The notes below the pieces were generated by a model. The model was not told the origin of the DNA and searched no databases. It saw nothing but the letters and a program-made list of their open reading frames with translations. A stretch of 64,000 nucleotides of DNA, from the NCBI RefSeq assembly GCF_003290125.1, contig NZ_QMKH01000002.1, positions 124,001-188,000 of the forward strand. Direction: 5' to 3'. This DNA comes from Microvirga flavescens (GTDB lineage: Bacteria; Pseudomonadota; Alphaproteobacteria; Rhizobiales; Beijerinckiaceae). This document shows, piece after piece, positions 11,291-18,810 of the stretch. The first letter of the stretch is position 1. Each line of letters begins with the position of its first letter. Both the position numbers and the translations under genes were made by a program.

Positions 11291-13059
11291 CAGCGAATTC
11301 CCCAGGCATTCAGCCGCGACATCAATGGGAACGGCTGTTGCGGCGGCTCGAAGCGCGGCACCACGCCGAGAAGCGGCGCCAAGCGCTCGATGACATTGCC
11401 CGTGACAGGACCCGCGTTCCAGCCGGCCGTCGAGAATCCATAGGTTCCTTCAACGGCTCTTGGCTCGTCCATGATCGTCAGGAAAATGTATTTCGGCTTG
11501 TCTGCGGGGAGAACGGCCGTGAACGTCGTCAGGTTCTTGTCCTTGGAATAGCGCCCGCGCACGACCTTCTCGGCAGTGCCCGTCTTGCCGCCGACAAAAT
11601 AACCCGCCACCGCGATGCTCGAGGCAGAACCTGCGGGGTTGGTGGCGTTGAGACGCATGACATAACGCATCGCCTCGCTCGTCTCAGGCTTGATGACCTG
11701 CACGGCGTCCTGATGCGCCGCCGCCTCGTCGCGCTTGAGGAAGGTTGGCGTAATCAGCGCGCCGCCATTCACCAGCGCGCCGACGGCCATCGCAGCCTGC
11801 AAAGGCGCGACGGCCATGCCGTGTCCGTAGGCGATGGTCACCGTGTTCAACTCGCCCCAACGGGACGGCACGAGAGGCTCGGCGCTCTCCGGCAACTCGG
11901 TCCTCAGGCGGGTCAATTGGCCCATCTTGCGCAGGAAGGCCTTATGGCCTTCCACGCCGATGCCAAGCGCCATGCGCGCCGTGCCGATGTTGGAGGAGTG
12001 AATGAAGACTTCCGGAACCGTCAAAACCCGATGCGTTGCGTGATAGTCGCCAATGGTGAACTTGCCGTAGCGCAGCCCCGAACGCGCATCGAGCGACGAA
12101 TTGATGGTGAACTTGCCGGAGTCGAGCGCCATCGCGGTCGTGAGAGCCTTGAAGGTCGAACCCATCTCGAACACGCCGACATTCATGCGGTTGATGCGGT
12201 CCTTCTCCAGCGCGTCGACCGGATTGTTCGGATCGAAATCGGGAAGCGAAACAAGGGCGATGATCTCGCCGGTGTTCACGTCCAGGATCGCGCCGGCAAC
12301 GGCCTTCGCCTTGAACTTCGCCATTCCCTTTTCAAGCTCGTCGCGCAGCGCGTGCTGCGCGCGCAGGTCGAGGGAAAGCTGAACGGGCTTGAGGTCCGTC
12401 GAAGCGATGTTGAAGCCCGCGCCATTGAGATCCTGCAGGCCCTGGCTGTCGATGTACTTTTCCATGCCGGCGATGCCGACATTGTCGATATTCGCAAAGC
12501 CGAGAACATGCGCGGCGGCATTGCCGTTCGGATAAACGCGCTTGTTCTCCGGCAGGAAGCCGACGCCTGGAATGCCAAGGCGATGCACTTCCGCCTGCTG
12601 CTTGGGCGTGATTTCGCGCTTGATCCAGACGAAGCCCTTCTTCGTGCCGAGCTTGTCGCGCAATTCGCGCGCATTGAGATCCGGTAGAACGGCGGTGAGA
12701 AGTTCAACCGCCTCATCCTTGTCGATGATGTTGCGCGGCTCGGCGAAGACCGACATGGTCTTCACGTCCGTCGCCAGCACTTCACCATTGCGGTCGACGA
12801 TGTCGGGCCGCGCGGCGGAGATTTCCGAGGCGGCGGAAAAACGCACGCTGTTCGTGGGCTCGCTTGTCATCGCCAGATAGACGAGCCGTCCTCCGATGGT
12901 CCCGAAAAGGCAGGTAAAGCAGAAAGCCACGAGCCCGACGCGCGCGGTGCTCTTGTCGACGCGCAGGCGGAACAGCTCGCGGACGTGAGACAACAATCCG
13001 CCCTTCGGGGCTTTTTTGTTCGCGGGCGTGATGTCTGACTCTGGAAGCACGGGCATCAC
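11290..13059 (-). CDS. ftsI: Septal peptidoglycan transpeptidase FtsI (PBP3)
   Basis: A bitopic class B penicillin-binding protein that cross-links septal peptidoglycan with FtsW. Of 589 residues, a cytoplasmic tail leads to one membrane span at about 43-63, then the dimerisation/pedestal domain, then the transpeptidase with STFK (about 301-304, nucleophilic Ser), SSN (about 355-357) and KTGT (about 492-495). All three active-site motifs are present. It overlaps ftsL by ATGA. Confidence 0.97.
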   Translation of the reverse strand: MMPVLPESDITPANKKAPKGGLLSHVRELFRLRVDKSTARVGLVAFCFTCLFGTIGGRLVYLAMTSEPTNSVRFSAASEISAARPDIVDRNGEVLATDVKTMSVFAEPRNIIDKDEAVELLTAVLPDLNARELRDKLGTKKGFVWIKREITPKQQAEVHRLGIPGVGFLPENKRVYPNGNAAAHVLGFANIDNVGIAGMEKYIDSQGLQDLNGAGFNIASTDLKPVQLSLDLRAQHALRDELEKGMAKFKAKAVAGAILDVNTGEIIALVSLPDFDPNNPVDALEKDRINRMNVGVFEMGSTFKALTTAMALDSGKFTINSSLDARSGLRYGKFTIGDYHATHRVLTVPEVFIHSSNIGTARMALGIGVEGHKAFLRKMGQLTRLRTELPESAEPLVPSRWGELNTVTIAYGHGMAVAPLQAAMAVGALVNGGALITPTFLKRDEAAAHQDAVQVIKPETSEAMRYVMRLNATNPAGSASSIAVAGYFVGGKTGTAEKVVRGRYSKDKNLTTFTAVLPADKPKYIFLTIMDEPRAVEGTYGFSTAGWNAGPVTGNVIERLAPLLGVVPRFEPPQQPFPLMSRLNAWGIR

Positions 13060-13451
13060 CGTTTCGGGGTTTGCGTCGTCGGCGTCCGCGCCTCGGCGGA
13101 CTTGTCTTTGGGCGTCGAGGTCGGCTCAAGAATGCCGAGGGCTTCGAGCTTGCGCCCGATCTCATCATCCCGCACCTGGCGGTTGGGAAGATCGGACAGG
13201 CGAGCCAGTTGTTGAATGGCCATCGGCTGAAGGTCGAGGTGACGGTCCGCCGCAGCCTGAAGCCGGTCCGGCTTGTTGAGCAGCTGCCACTCGGCCTTGA
13301 GAACCGCAATCGCGTCCCGCTCGCGCTGTGACTGCGCTTTCAGCTTGGCCACCTGCTCGGTGTAGTAGAGCGTTTCGTACTTGATCGAATAGGCATAGAC
13401 CGCCGAGGCAATCAGCGCCGTGATCGCAACCATGTGCAGAAAACGGATCAT
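13056..13451 (-). CDS. ftsL: Cell division protein FtsL
   Basis: A small bitopic divisome protein (131 residues). A hydrophobic segment ([19 protein letters not shown]) is near the N-terminus, followed by a predicted coiled-coil ([20 protein letters not shown]). FtsL sequences diverge widely, so the call rests on size, topology, coiled coil and position between rsmH and ftsI. The C-terminal tail rich in Thr, Pro and Lys is probably disordered. ATGA overlaps occur on both sides. Confidence 0.9.
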   Translation of the reverse strand: MIRFLHMVAITALIASAVYAYSIKYETLYYTEQVAKLKAQSQRERDAIAVLKAEWQLLNKPDRLQAAADRHLDLQPMAIQQLARLSDLPNRQVRDDEIGRKLEALGILEPTSTPKDKSAEARTPTTQTPKR

Positions 13452-14494
13452 CGACGCCCTCCCCGCTTGTCGGCGGTGCGCGGCAGCTCGGACAGCATCG
13501 TGAGCGCGCTCAACGGTTCCTGAGCCGGCTCCCCGGTGCGGATGCCGGCGCGCAGTTTCGCCGAACGTGCACGCGGGTTGCGCGCCGTTTCAGCCTCCGT
13601 CGGCATCACCGCGCCTCGTGTCGCCGCCTCGAAAGTCGGGCGGGCCTGCTGCGTCATAGGCAGATGGCGCGAGCCGGTGCTGAGACGGCCCGTCCGCGCT
13701 GCGAAGAATTGCTTCACGATGCGGTCTTCAAGCGAGTGGAATGTCACGACGACAAGTCGCCCGCCCGGCTTGAGAATGCGTTCCGCCGCATGAAGGGCGC
13801 GCACGAGCTCGCCCAGTTCGTCGTTCACGGCAATGCGCAGCGCCTGGAAGACCCGCGTCGCGGGATGAGCGCCGCCGGGTTCCTGCCAGATCAGCGTCGC
13901 CACGAGGTCGGCAAGCTGCTTCGTGGTTTCGAACGGGGCCTTGCGGCGCGCTTCGATGATGGCGCGCGCCACCGCGCGAGCACGGCGTTCTTCGCCGTAG
14001 TGATAGAAAATATCCGCCAGCTCCGCCTCAGGCGCTTCGTTGACGAGATCGGCGGCGCTTTGACCAGCACGCTCCATGCGCATGTCGAGCGGGCCTTCGT
14101 TGCGGAACGAGAAGCCGCGGTCGGCCTCATCGAGCTGCATCGAGGAAACGCCGATATCGAGAACGACGCCGTCAACATCGGAAAGCCCCTGCGCCTTCAC
14201 GATGTCATCGAGATCACCGAAGCGGCCATGCACGAGATCGATCCGCCGCTTCATCTTCTCGACGAGCGTTTGGCCCGCAGTAATGGCGTTGGGATCGCGG
14301 TCGATGGCGATGACACGGTTGTGGGGATTGGCGTCGAGAATGGCGCGCGTGTAGCCGCCTGCACCAAAGGTGCCATCGACAAAAGTGCCGCCGCTCTTGG
14401 CTTCAAGAGCTGCGCAGACTTCCCCCAGGAGCACGGGAACGTGACGGGATGGTCCGCCAGCGGCTCCGGCCGGGCCGTCGCCGCGTTCCGTCAT
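13448..14494 (-). CDS. rsmH: 16S rRNA (cytosine(1402)-N(4))-methyltransferase
   Basis: An AdoMet-dependent methyltransferase acting on C1402 of 16S rRNA, formerly mraW. The chosen ATG at 14494 gives 348 residues and overlaps the mraZ stop as ATGA. The frame stays open to 15151, but that extension only reads mraZ out of frame. The AdoMet motif [12 protein letters not shown] is at about residues 38-49, followed by [20 protein letters not shown] and a C-terminal [13 protein letters not shown], all typical of RsmH. Confidence 0.96.
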   Translation of the reverse strand: MTERGDGPAGAAGGPSRHVPVLLGEVCAALEAKSGGTFVDGTFGAGGYTRAILDANPHNRVIAIDRDPNAITAGQTLVEKMKRRIDLVHGRFGDLDDIVKAQGLSDVDGVVLDIGVSSMQLDEADRGFSFRNEGPLDMRMERAGQSAADLVNEAPEAELADIFYHYGEERRARAVARAIIEARRKAPFETTKQLADLVATLIWQEPGGAHPATRVFQALRIAVNDELGELVRALHAAERILKPGGRLVVVTFHSLEDRIVKQFFAARTGRLSTGSRHLPMTQQARPTFEAATRGAVMPTEAETARNPRARSAKLRAGIRTGEPAQEPLSALTMLSELPRTADKRGGRR

Positions 14495-14988
14495 TGCCCC
14501 CGCCCTCCTGGTGGGATGTCCTGCATCATACGAGGCTCCAACATTCGAGTTCCCAAGACCTTCTTCAGATCCCGCACCTTCGCGCGCGCCTCCTCCAAGT
14601 GCGCACGAAAACGCTCCGGCTCCCAAATCTGGAACTTGTGTCCGAGACCGACAAACACAACCGTATCGGCAATCCCGGCATGAACTTTTACTGACTCGGT
14701 GAGGATGACGCGCCCCTCCGGATCGACCTTCAGGATCTCGCTCGTGCCGAACAACGCCGTCGAGAGCTGATCCCGCTCGTCCGAATAAGGCGACAGAGTC
14801 GACAAGAACGCATCGATCTCGTTCAGAAGCACGTTGCCCCCTGCGTCCAGCGCCGTCGCGTCCAGCGACGGGTGCACGTAGAGCCCCTCGAACCCGTCCC
14901 GCGCCAGAACCGCGCGAAACGTCGACGGGATCGAGACCCGCCCCTTCGAGTCCAAGCGATTGGTGAAGTTGGACACGAAGCGGTTCAT
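14491..14988 (-). CDS. mraZ: Transcriptional regulator MraZ
   Basis: A 165-residue DNA-binding protein and first gene of the dcw cluster; in other bacteria it binds its own promoter and tunes the cluster. It contains the two expected SpoVT/AbrB-like half motifs, [14 protein letters not shown] near the N-terminus and [10 protein letters not shown] in the second half. An AGGAGC lies 13 bases before the ATG, a slightly long spacing. TGGG direct repeats at 15141-15170 are its likely target. Confidence 0.96.
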   Translation of the reverse strand: MNRFVSNFTNRLDSKGRVSIPSTFRAVLARDGFEGLYVHPSLDATALDAGGNVLLNEIDAFLSTLSPYSDERDQLSTALFGTSEILKVDPEGRVILTESVKVHAGIADTVVFVGLGHKFQIWEPERFRAHLEEARAKVRDLKKVLGTRMLEPRMMQDIPPGGRGQ

Positions 14989-15304
14989 GGGCCGCCCGAT
15001 TGCTCCTGAATGTCAGCCCTCCGACGGATTCCTCAAATCCGCCGCATCCCCTCGCCGGTCCTTGCGCCTCCTGATGAGCCGACAATCCAAGGCCTTGGCC
15101 TCCGATCGCCGCCTCGCGAAGCACCATCGACGGGATGATTTGGGATAACATGGGATAATATGGGCGTCAACGGAAATGGACTGTTTTGACGGACCTTCGC
15201 CCGCCTCCGCCATGAAAAGCGGTTACGGTTAATGAATCGTAAGCGCAGCAAAGATTTAACCATGCCGAGGGCGCGGTTTCGGTGGATTGTGCATGAAGAA
15301 AAAA
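14989..15304. other. Intergenic region between mraZ and rnpB
   Basis: No gene seen in these roughly 315 bases. They hold the mraZ leader, the promoter/operator described separately, and an AT-richer stretch at 15221-15263 containing TTAATGAATCGTAAG and TTAACCAT (15256-15263). The latter matches the CtrA half-site of alphaproteobacteria; that assignment is tentative. The T-run that probably ends rnpB is at 15304-15299 on the minus strand. Confidence 0.6.
15135..15170 (-). promoter_or_regulatory. mraZ/dcw promoter within MraZ direct-repeat operator
   Basis: On the plus strand three 10-bp units begin TGGG exactly in phase: TGGGATAACA (15141), TGGGATAATA (15151), TGGGCGTCAA (15161); a weaker CGGGATGATT precedes them at 15131. 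MraZ is known to bind TGGG-type repeats with 5-nt spacers. On the minus strand the same bases read TTGACG (15170-15165), a 17-nt spacer ending in TGT, then TATCCC (15147-15142), an extended -10. The promoter therefore lies inside the operator. Leader length to mraZ would be about 145 nt. Confidence 0.75.
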
Positions 15305-15693
<389 letters not shown>

Positions 15694-15698
15694 GCTCG

Positions 15699-15727
15699 AT
15701 GTGGTGCAGGAGAGGGTCCGGCGTCAA
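15699..15727 (-). promoter_or_regulatory. Putative rnpB promoter
   Basis: TTGACG at 15727-15722 and CCACAT at 15704-15699 on the minus strand, spaced 17 bp, would start transcription within a few bases of the inferred 5' end of rnpB at 15693. The -10 is a poor match; the call depends on position and the good -35. Confidence 0.5.
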
Positions 15728-15733
15728 GGCCGC

Positions 15734-15835
15734 TTGGAGGCTGATCGTGACTCTTTGAAGCAAAATCAGCCTCCAAATTCCTTTATTGCCGCATGATCCC
15801 GGCGAACAACCGGGTTGTTCTGATCATGCGCTAGC
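15734..15835. repeat. Dispersed palindromic element, copy 2 (modules B and A)
   Basis: A composite of two hairpins. Module B: arms TTGGAGGCTGAT (15734-15745) and ATCAGCCTCCAA (15765-15776), perfect over 12 bp around a 19-nt loop containing TCTTTGAA. An AT-rich linker containing CCTTTATT follows. Module A: GCATGATC (15791-15798) and GATCATGC (15822-15829) around GGCGAACAACCGGGTTGTTCT. The same two modules joined by the complementary linker occur at 47930-48036. Located between rnpB and the transglycosylase gene. Confidence 0.8.
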
Positions 15836-16640
15836 GGGAAGCGGCGAGAATGGCCTTCACCTTGGTGCAGTATTTCTGCGATGCGCCGGTCATGGTTTCG
15901 GCCCGGTGACCGAACTGGTAGCGCAGGATCGTGCCGCAAGTGTCGCCATTGGCGAGGCGATAGGCCATCGCGAGATATTTCAACCCATAGCGAAGGTTGG
16001 TCTCGGCGTCGTGCAAGCCGGAGGCCGGCCCGTCATAGCCCAGAGACCGCGCCGTCAGGGCATTGATCTGAGTGAGCCCGATATTGCCACCGTTGCGCGC
16101 GGCGGGATTGTAACGGCTTTCCAGCCGCACGACGGCATCCGCCAGGGCGAAGGGAAGCTTGTGCTCGGAGGCATAGCGCTGGATCAGCGGCCGCACGGCA
16201 TTGGCCCTTTGCGCATCGAGCACGGCGCCCTTCGGCAGCTTCGCCGCCTCGGTTCCATCGGCCTCGGCGGCAATCTTGTGCGCCGTGTTGGTGTTGGAGG
16301 TCTGCTCCACGTCCTTGTAGGCGGGCTTTGCACCTTTCGCGGTCTTCTCGGAGGAAGCCTGCGGCTCCTTCGCGGCGGCGCTGTCCTGCTCTTCGTCCGT
16401 CTCCTCACCAGCCTTCTTGGCCTTGGTCGTGGCCACTTGTTTGGTGGGTTTTGCGGGCGTGGCAGGCTTCTCTTCCGCAACCTCTTCGGCGACGGGAGCC
16501 TGATTCGCCTCCTGAAATTCCGACGGGGAGACGAGGCTCGATCCATCGCCCCCTTCAGCCCTTGCCTGCGTTGCCAGGATAACGGCAATCGCGCCAAGGC
16601 AAGCGACCACCGCCGCTCTTAGTAGATGCTGCAAAGTCAA
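15831..16640 (-). CDS. Exported lytic transglycosylase (SLT domain)
   Basis: Predicted periplasmic peptidoglycan-cleaving enzyme of 269 residues. It has an N-terminal signal peptide ending TQARA|EG at about residue 29, a low-complexity Pro/Lys/Thr/Glu-rich linker to about residue 130, and a C-terminal goose-lysozyme-like SLT domain. The catalytic Glu is in RLESRYNP (about E174) and is followed by NIGLTQINALTARSLGYDG. The start is a TTG at 16640 preceded by AAGGA at suitable spacing; no ATG is available in the signal region. A strong hairpin lies in the leader at 16661-16685. Endogenous substrate and exact class are not clear. Confidence 0.85.
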   Translation of the reverse strand: MTLQHLLRAAVVACLGAIAVILATQARAEGGDGSSLVSPSEFQEANQAPVAEEVAEEKPATPAKPTKQVATTKAKKAGEETDEEQDSAAAKEPQASSEKTAKGAKPAYKDVEQTSNTNTAHKIAAEADGTEAAKLPKGAVLDAQRANAVRPLIQRYASEHKLPFALADAVVRLESRYNPAARNGGNIGLTQINALTARSLGYDGPASGLHDAETNLRYGLKYLAMAYRLANGDTCGTILRYQFGHRAETMTGASQKYCTKVKAILAASR

Positions 16641-16660
16641 ACGAAATCCTTAAGATCGAA

Positions 16661-16685
16661 GATCACCGAAACGTGTTCGGTGATC
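16661..16685. promoter_or_regulatory. Perfect hairpin in leader of the transglycosylase gene
   Basis: Arms GATCACCGAA (16661-16670) and TTCGGTGATC (16676-16685) with a 5-nt loop, about 20 bases before the TTG start of the minus-strand gene. No T-run follows in either direction. It could be an RNA structure or an operator. Confidence 0.5.
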
Positions 16686-16843
16686 GGACATTGAGGCGAA
16701 GATGTGGCATGCATAGCCACGATGTTGTTCGGATCAGCCGAACCGCCCCTTCTGCGAAAAAGCCAAAGTAAAGCCTGGCTGGGGGCTTCTTTCACATTTG
16801 CGGGACATTTTTCAAGAGTTTTCTACCTCTGAATGCCCAAGGT

Positions 16844-16869
16844 GGAACTGTTGCACGCTTCCAAGAGTT
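16844..16869 (+). promoter_or_regulatory. Putative EcfG-type (general stress) promoter
   Basis: GGAAC at 16844-16848 and GTT at 16867-16869 are separated by 18 bases, close to the GGAAC-N16/17-(C)GTT pattern of alphaproteobacterial EcfG/SigT promoters. It lies about 70 bases upstream of the glycine-zipper lipoprotein, a gene type often stress-induced. No CGTT is present, only AGTT. Confidence 0.4.
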
Positions 16870-16938
16870 GGCGTGAGCGTAAGGTCAAGCTATGGAGAGC
16901 GAGGCGCTTTGCCGCTCACCGAACACAGGGACGCTTCC

Positions 16939-17214
16939 ATGAAAAAGATCATCACGATTTTCGCTGCCGGCATGCTCACGCTCTCCGTGACCGCCTGCAA
17001 CACCCCCACCGACCGGGCCCTCGGCGGAGCGGCGATCGGCGGCCTCGCGGGCGCGGCAATCGGCGGTGCGGCAACCGGACGCGGCAGCGGCGCTCTGGCC
17101 GGCGCGGCCATCGGTGCTGCGGGCGGCGCCATCGTCGGCGCGGCAACCGCACCGCAGAACCGCTGCCCCTATGGCACTTATCAGGACGTCTACGGCAACC
17201 TGTACTGCCGTTGA
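16939..17214 (+). CDS. Glycine-zipper lipoprotein
   Basis: A 91-residue predicted outer-membrane lipoprotein. The ATG at 16939 starts a lipoprotein signal peptide whose lipobox LSVTAC places the lipidated Cys at residue 21. Residues about 28-70 are a glycine zipper with repeated GGAAIGG and GAAIGAA units, as in osmotically inducible Gly-zipper proteins. A short Cys-containing tail (CPYGTYQDVYGNLYC) follows, with two Cys that could form a disulfide. A terminator follows at 17239. Confidence 0.85.
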   Translation: MKKIITIFAAGMLTLSVTACNTPTDRALGGAAIGGLAGAAIGGAATGRGSGALAGAAIGAAGGAIVGAATAPQNRCPYGTYQDVYGNLYCR

Positions 17215-17238
17215 TCGCACCTCAATCATGGAATTTCA

Positions 17239-17268
17239 GGGCCGGGAGCAATCTCGGCCCTTTTCTTT
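17239..17268 (+). terminator. Rho-independent terminator after the lipoprotein gene
   Basis: Stem GGGCCG (17239-17244) with CGGCCC (17255-17260), then TTTTCTTT. It lies 25 bases after the lipoprotein stop and before the next plus-strand gene. Confidence 0.75.
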
Positions 17269-17299
17269 GCCCCCCGGTTGCGCTTACCACTGAAGCACG

Positions 17300-18025
17300 A
17301 TGATGAATTCGATTTGGGGGAAGCTCGGAGGCGCGGGCATCGGCCTGGCGCTTGGTGGGCCTATCGGAGCCTTGCTGGGCGGTGTCGCCGGGCATGTGCT
17401 CATCGACCGTGAAGGCGCGCTTTTCGGTCCGCCGCCGCGCGACCTGATTTTCACGACCGGGCTTGTCGCGCTTGCCGCCAAGATGGCAAAGTCGGACGGC
17501 ATCGTGGTGGACCGTGAGGTGCAGGCGTTCGAGCAAGTCATCGACGTGCCCCAAGCCGAGCGGGAACGGGTGAGACGCCTATTCAATCTCGCCAAGACGA
17601 CTACTGACGGCTTTGAAGCCTATGCCCGCCAGATCGCCGACGCCTTCAAGGATGAGCCACATCTGCTGGAGGACGTTCTCGACGGCCTCTTTCACATCGC
17701 CAAGGCCGATGGCGCGGTGCATGAAGCGGAATATGCCTACGTCAGGGACGTGGCCACGATCTTCGGCTTCAGCGACATTGCGTTCGACCGCATCACCGCG
17801 CGCCATGTGCGCCGCGCCGATGATCCTTACCTTATTCTCAAAGCCGACCGGGACATGACGGACGAGGCGCTCAAGCGCCACTACCGCAAGCTCGTCGTCG
17901 AGAACCACCCGGACCGGGAAATCGCGCGCGGCTTGCCGCCGGAAGCGGTGAAGATCGCCACCGAGCGCCTCGCCACGATCAACGCCGCGTGGGAACGCAT
18001 CGCGACGGAACGAAACATCAGGTGA
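17300..18025 (+). CDS. TerB-like/DnaJ-domain protein (DjlA-like)
   Basis: A 241-residue predicted co-chaperone. The N-terminus has a glycine-rich hydrophobic segment (GAGIGLALGGPIGALLGGVAG, about residues 11-31) that may sit in the membrane. A TerB-like helical domain (about 50-165) with the paired acidic motifs KSDGIVVDREV and KADGAVHEAEY follows. The C-terminal J domain (about 175-241) carries the HPD motif at about 203-205. This order matches DjlA-type proteins, which stimulate DnaK. ATG codons at 17300 and 17303 are both possible starts. The amidase gene begins 5 bp after its stop. Confidence 0.85.
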   Translation: MMNSIWGKLGGAGIGLALGGPIGALLGGVAGHVLIDREGALFGPPPRDLIFTTGLVALAAKMAKSDGIVVDREVQAFEQVIDVPQAERERVRRLFNLAKTTTDGFEAYARQIADAFKDEPHLLEDVLDGLFHIAKADGAVHEAEYAYVRDVATIFGFSDIAFDRITARHVRRADDPYLILKADRDMTDEALKRHYRKLVVENHPDREIARGLPPEAVKIATERLATINAAWERIATERNIR

Positions 18026-18030
18026 TTTGA

Positions 18031-18804
18031 ATGCACGGCCCCCTTACTCCCGAAAGTCCGATTGCCGCGAAGGTTTTTCCTTCGCCCAATCACGGAGAGA
18101 GAAAGGATGGCCGCCGCCCGGACATGGTGATCCTGCACTACACGGGAATGCCGAGCGAAACGGAAGCCTTGCAGTGGCTGTGCAACCCCGTCTCGCAGGT
18201 TTCCGCGCATTACTTCGTGTTCGAGGATGGGCGCGTGCTGCAGCTGGTGCCGGAATCCCGACGCGCGTGGCACGCAGGACTCTCCTCCTGGAATGGCGAG
18301 AGCGACATCAACTCGTCCTCCATCGGCATCGAGATCGCCAATGCCGGCCACCCCGGCGGCTCGCCACCGTTTCCCGATGCGCAGATCGACAGCGTGATCA
18401 CGCTCATCAAGGACATCACAAACCGCTGGCGCATTCCCGCAGATCGCGTGCTCGCCCACTCCGATGTCGCGCCGGGGCGCAAGGTCGATCCGGGCGAGGT
18501 GTTTCCGTGGGAAAAACTGCACGAGGCCGGTGTCGGCCATTGGGTAAAGCCCGCACCAATTCAGGACGGACGCTTCTTCTCGCGAGGCGACGGCGGAATG
18601 CCGGTCGAGGCCTTGCAGGCGATGCTCGCCATGTATGGCTACGGCATCAAGATCACCGGCACCTTCGACGAGGAGACGGAGAAGGTCGTCGCCGCGTTCC
18701 AGCGCCATTTCCGGCCGGAGCGCGTCGATGGTGTCGCCGATGCCTCGACGATCACCACCTTGCGTGACCTCATCGCCAAGCGGCCCACCCCGAAGAGCGC
18801 TTGA
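18031..18804 (+). CDS. N-acetylmuramoyl-L-alanine amidase with peptidoglycan-binding domain
   Basis: A Zn amidase (Amidase_2/AmpD-AmiD type) of 257 residues that cuts between MurNAc and the stem peptide. The catalytic domain (about 20-165) shows VILHYTGMPS, SAHYFVFEDG, IGIEIAN and AHSDVAPGRKVDPG, carrying the likely His/His/Asp Zn ligands and catalytic Glu. The C-terminal part (about 190-250) fits a PG_binding_1 helical repeat (LQAMLAMYGYGIKITGTFDE). No signal peptide is visible, so a cytoplasmic recycling role is possible. It forms a likely operon with the preceding DnaJ-like gene. Its stop is 6 bp from the convergent metH stop. Confidence 0.88.
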   Translation: MHGPLTPESPIAAKVFPSPNHGERKDGRRPDMVILHYTGMPSETEALQWLCNPVSQVSAHYFVFEDGRVLQLVPESRRAWHAGLSSWNGESDINSSSIGIEIANAGHPGGSPPFPDAQIDSVITLIKDITNRWRIPADRVLAHSDVAPGRKVDPGEVFPWEKLHEAGVGHWVKPAPIQDGRFFSRGDGGMPVEALQAMLAMYGYGIKITGTFDEETEKVVAAFQRHFRPERVDGVADASTITTLRDLIAKRPTPKSA

Positions 18805-18810
18805 GCCGCC

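Larger units (their letters stand above)
16641..16938. other. Divergent intergenic region
   Basis: About 300 bases between the minus-strand transglycosylase and the plus-strand lipoprotein gene. It contains the 16661-16685 hairpin near one gene and a GGAAC-N18-GTT promoter-like pair near the other. No further open frame is convincing; an apparent upstream extension of the lipoprotein frame from 16798 has no ribosome-binding site and would hide the signal peptide. Confidence 0.6.

Noticed and set aside
14495..15151. N-terminal extension of rsmH by about 219 codons
   Set aside because: Reads mraZ and its leader out of frame; the ATG at 14494 overlaps the mraZ stop and gives the normal RsmH start.
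18805..18810. Terminator between the convergent amidase and metH genes
   Set aside because: Only 6 bases separate the stops and no stem with a T-run is visible.
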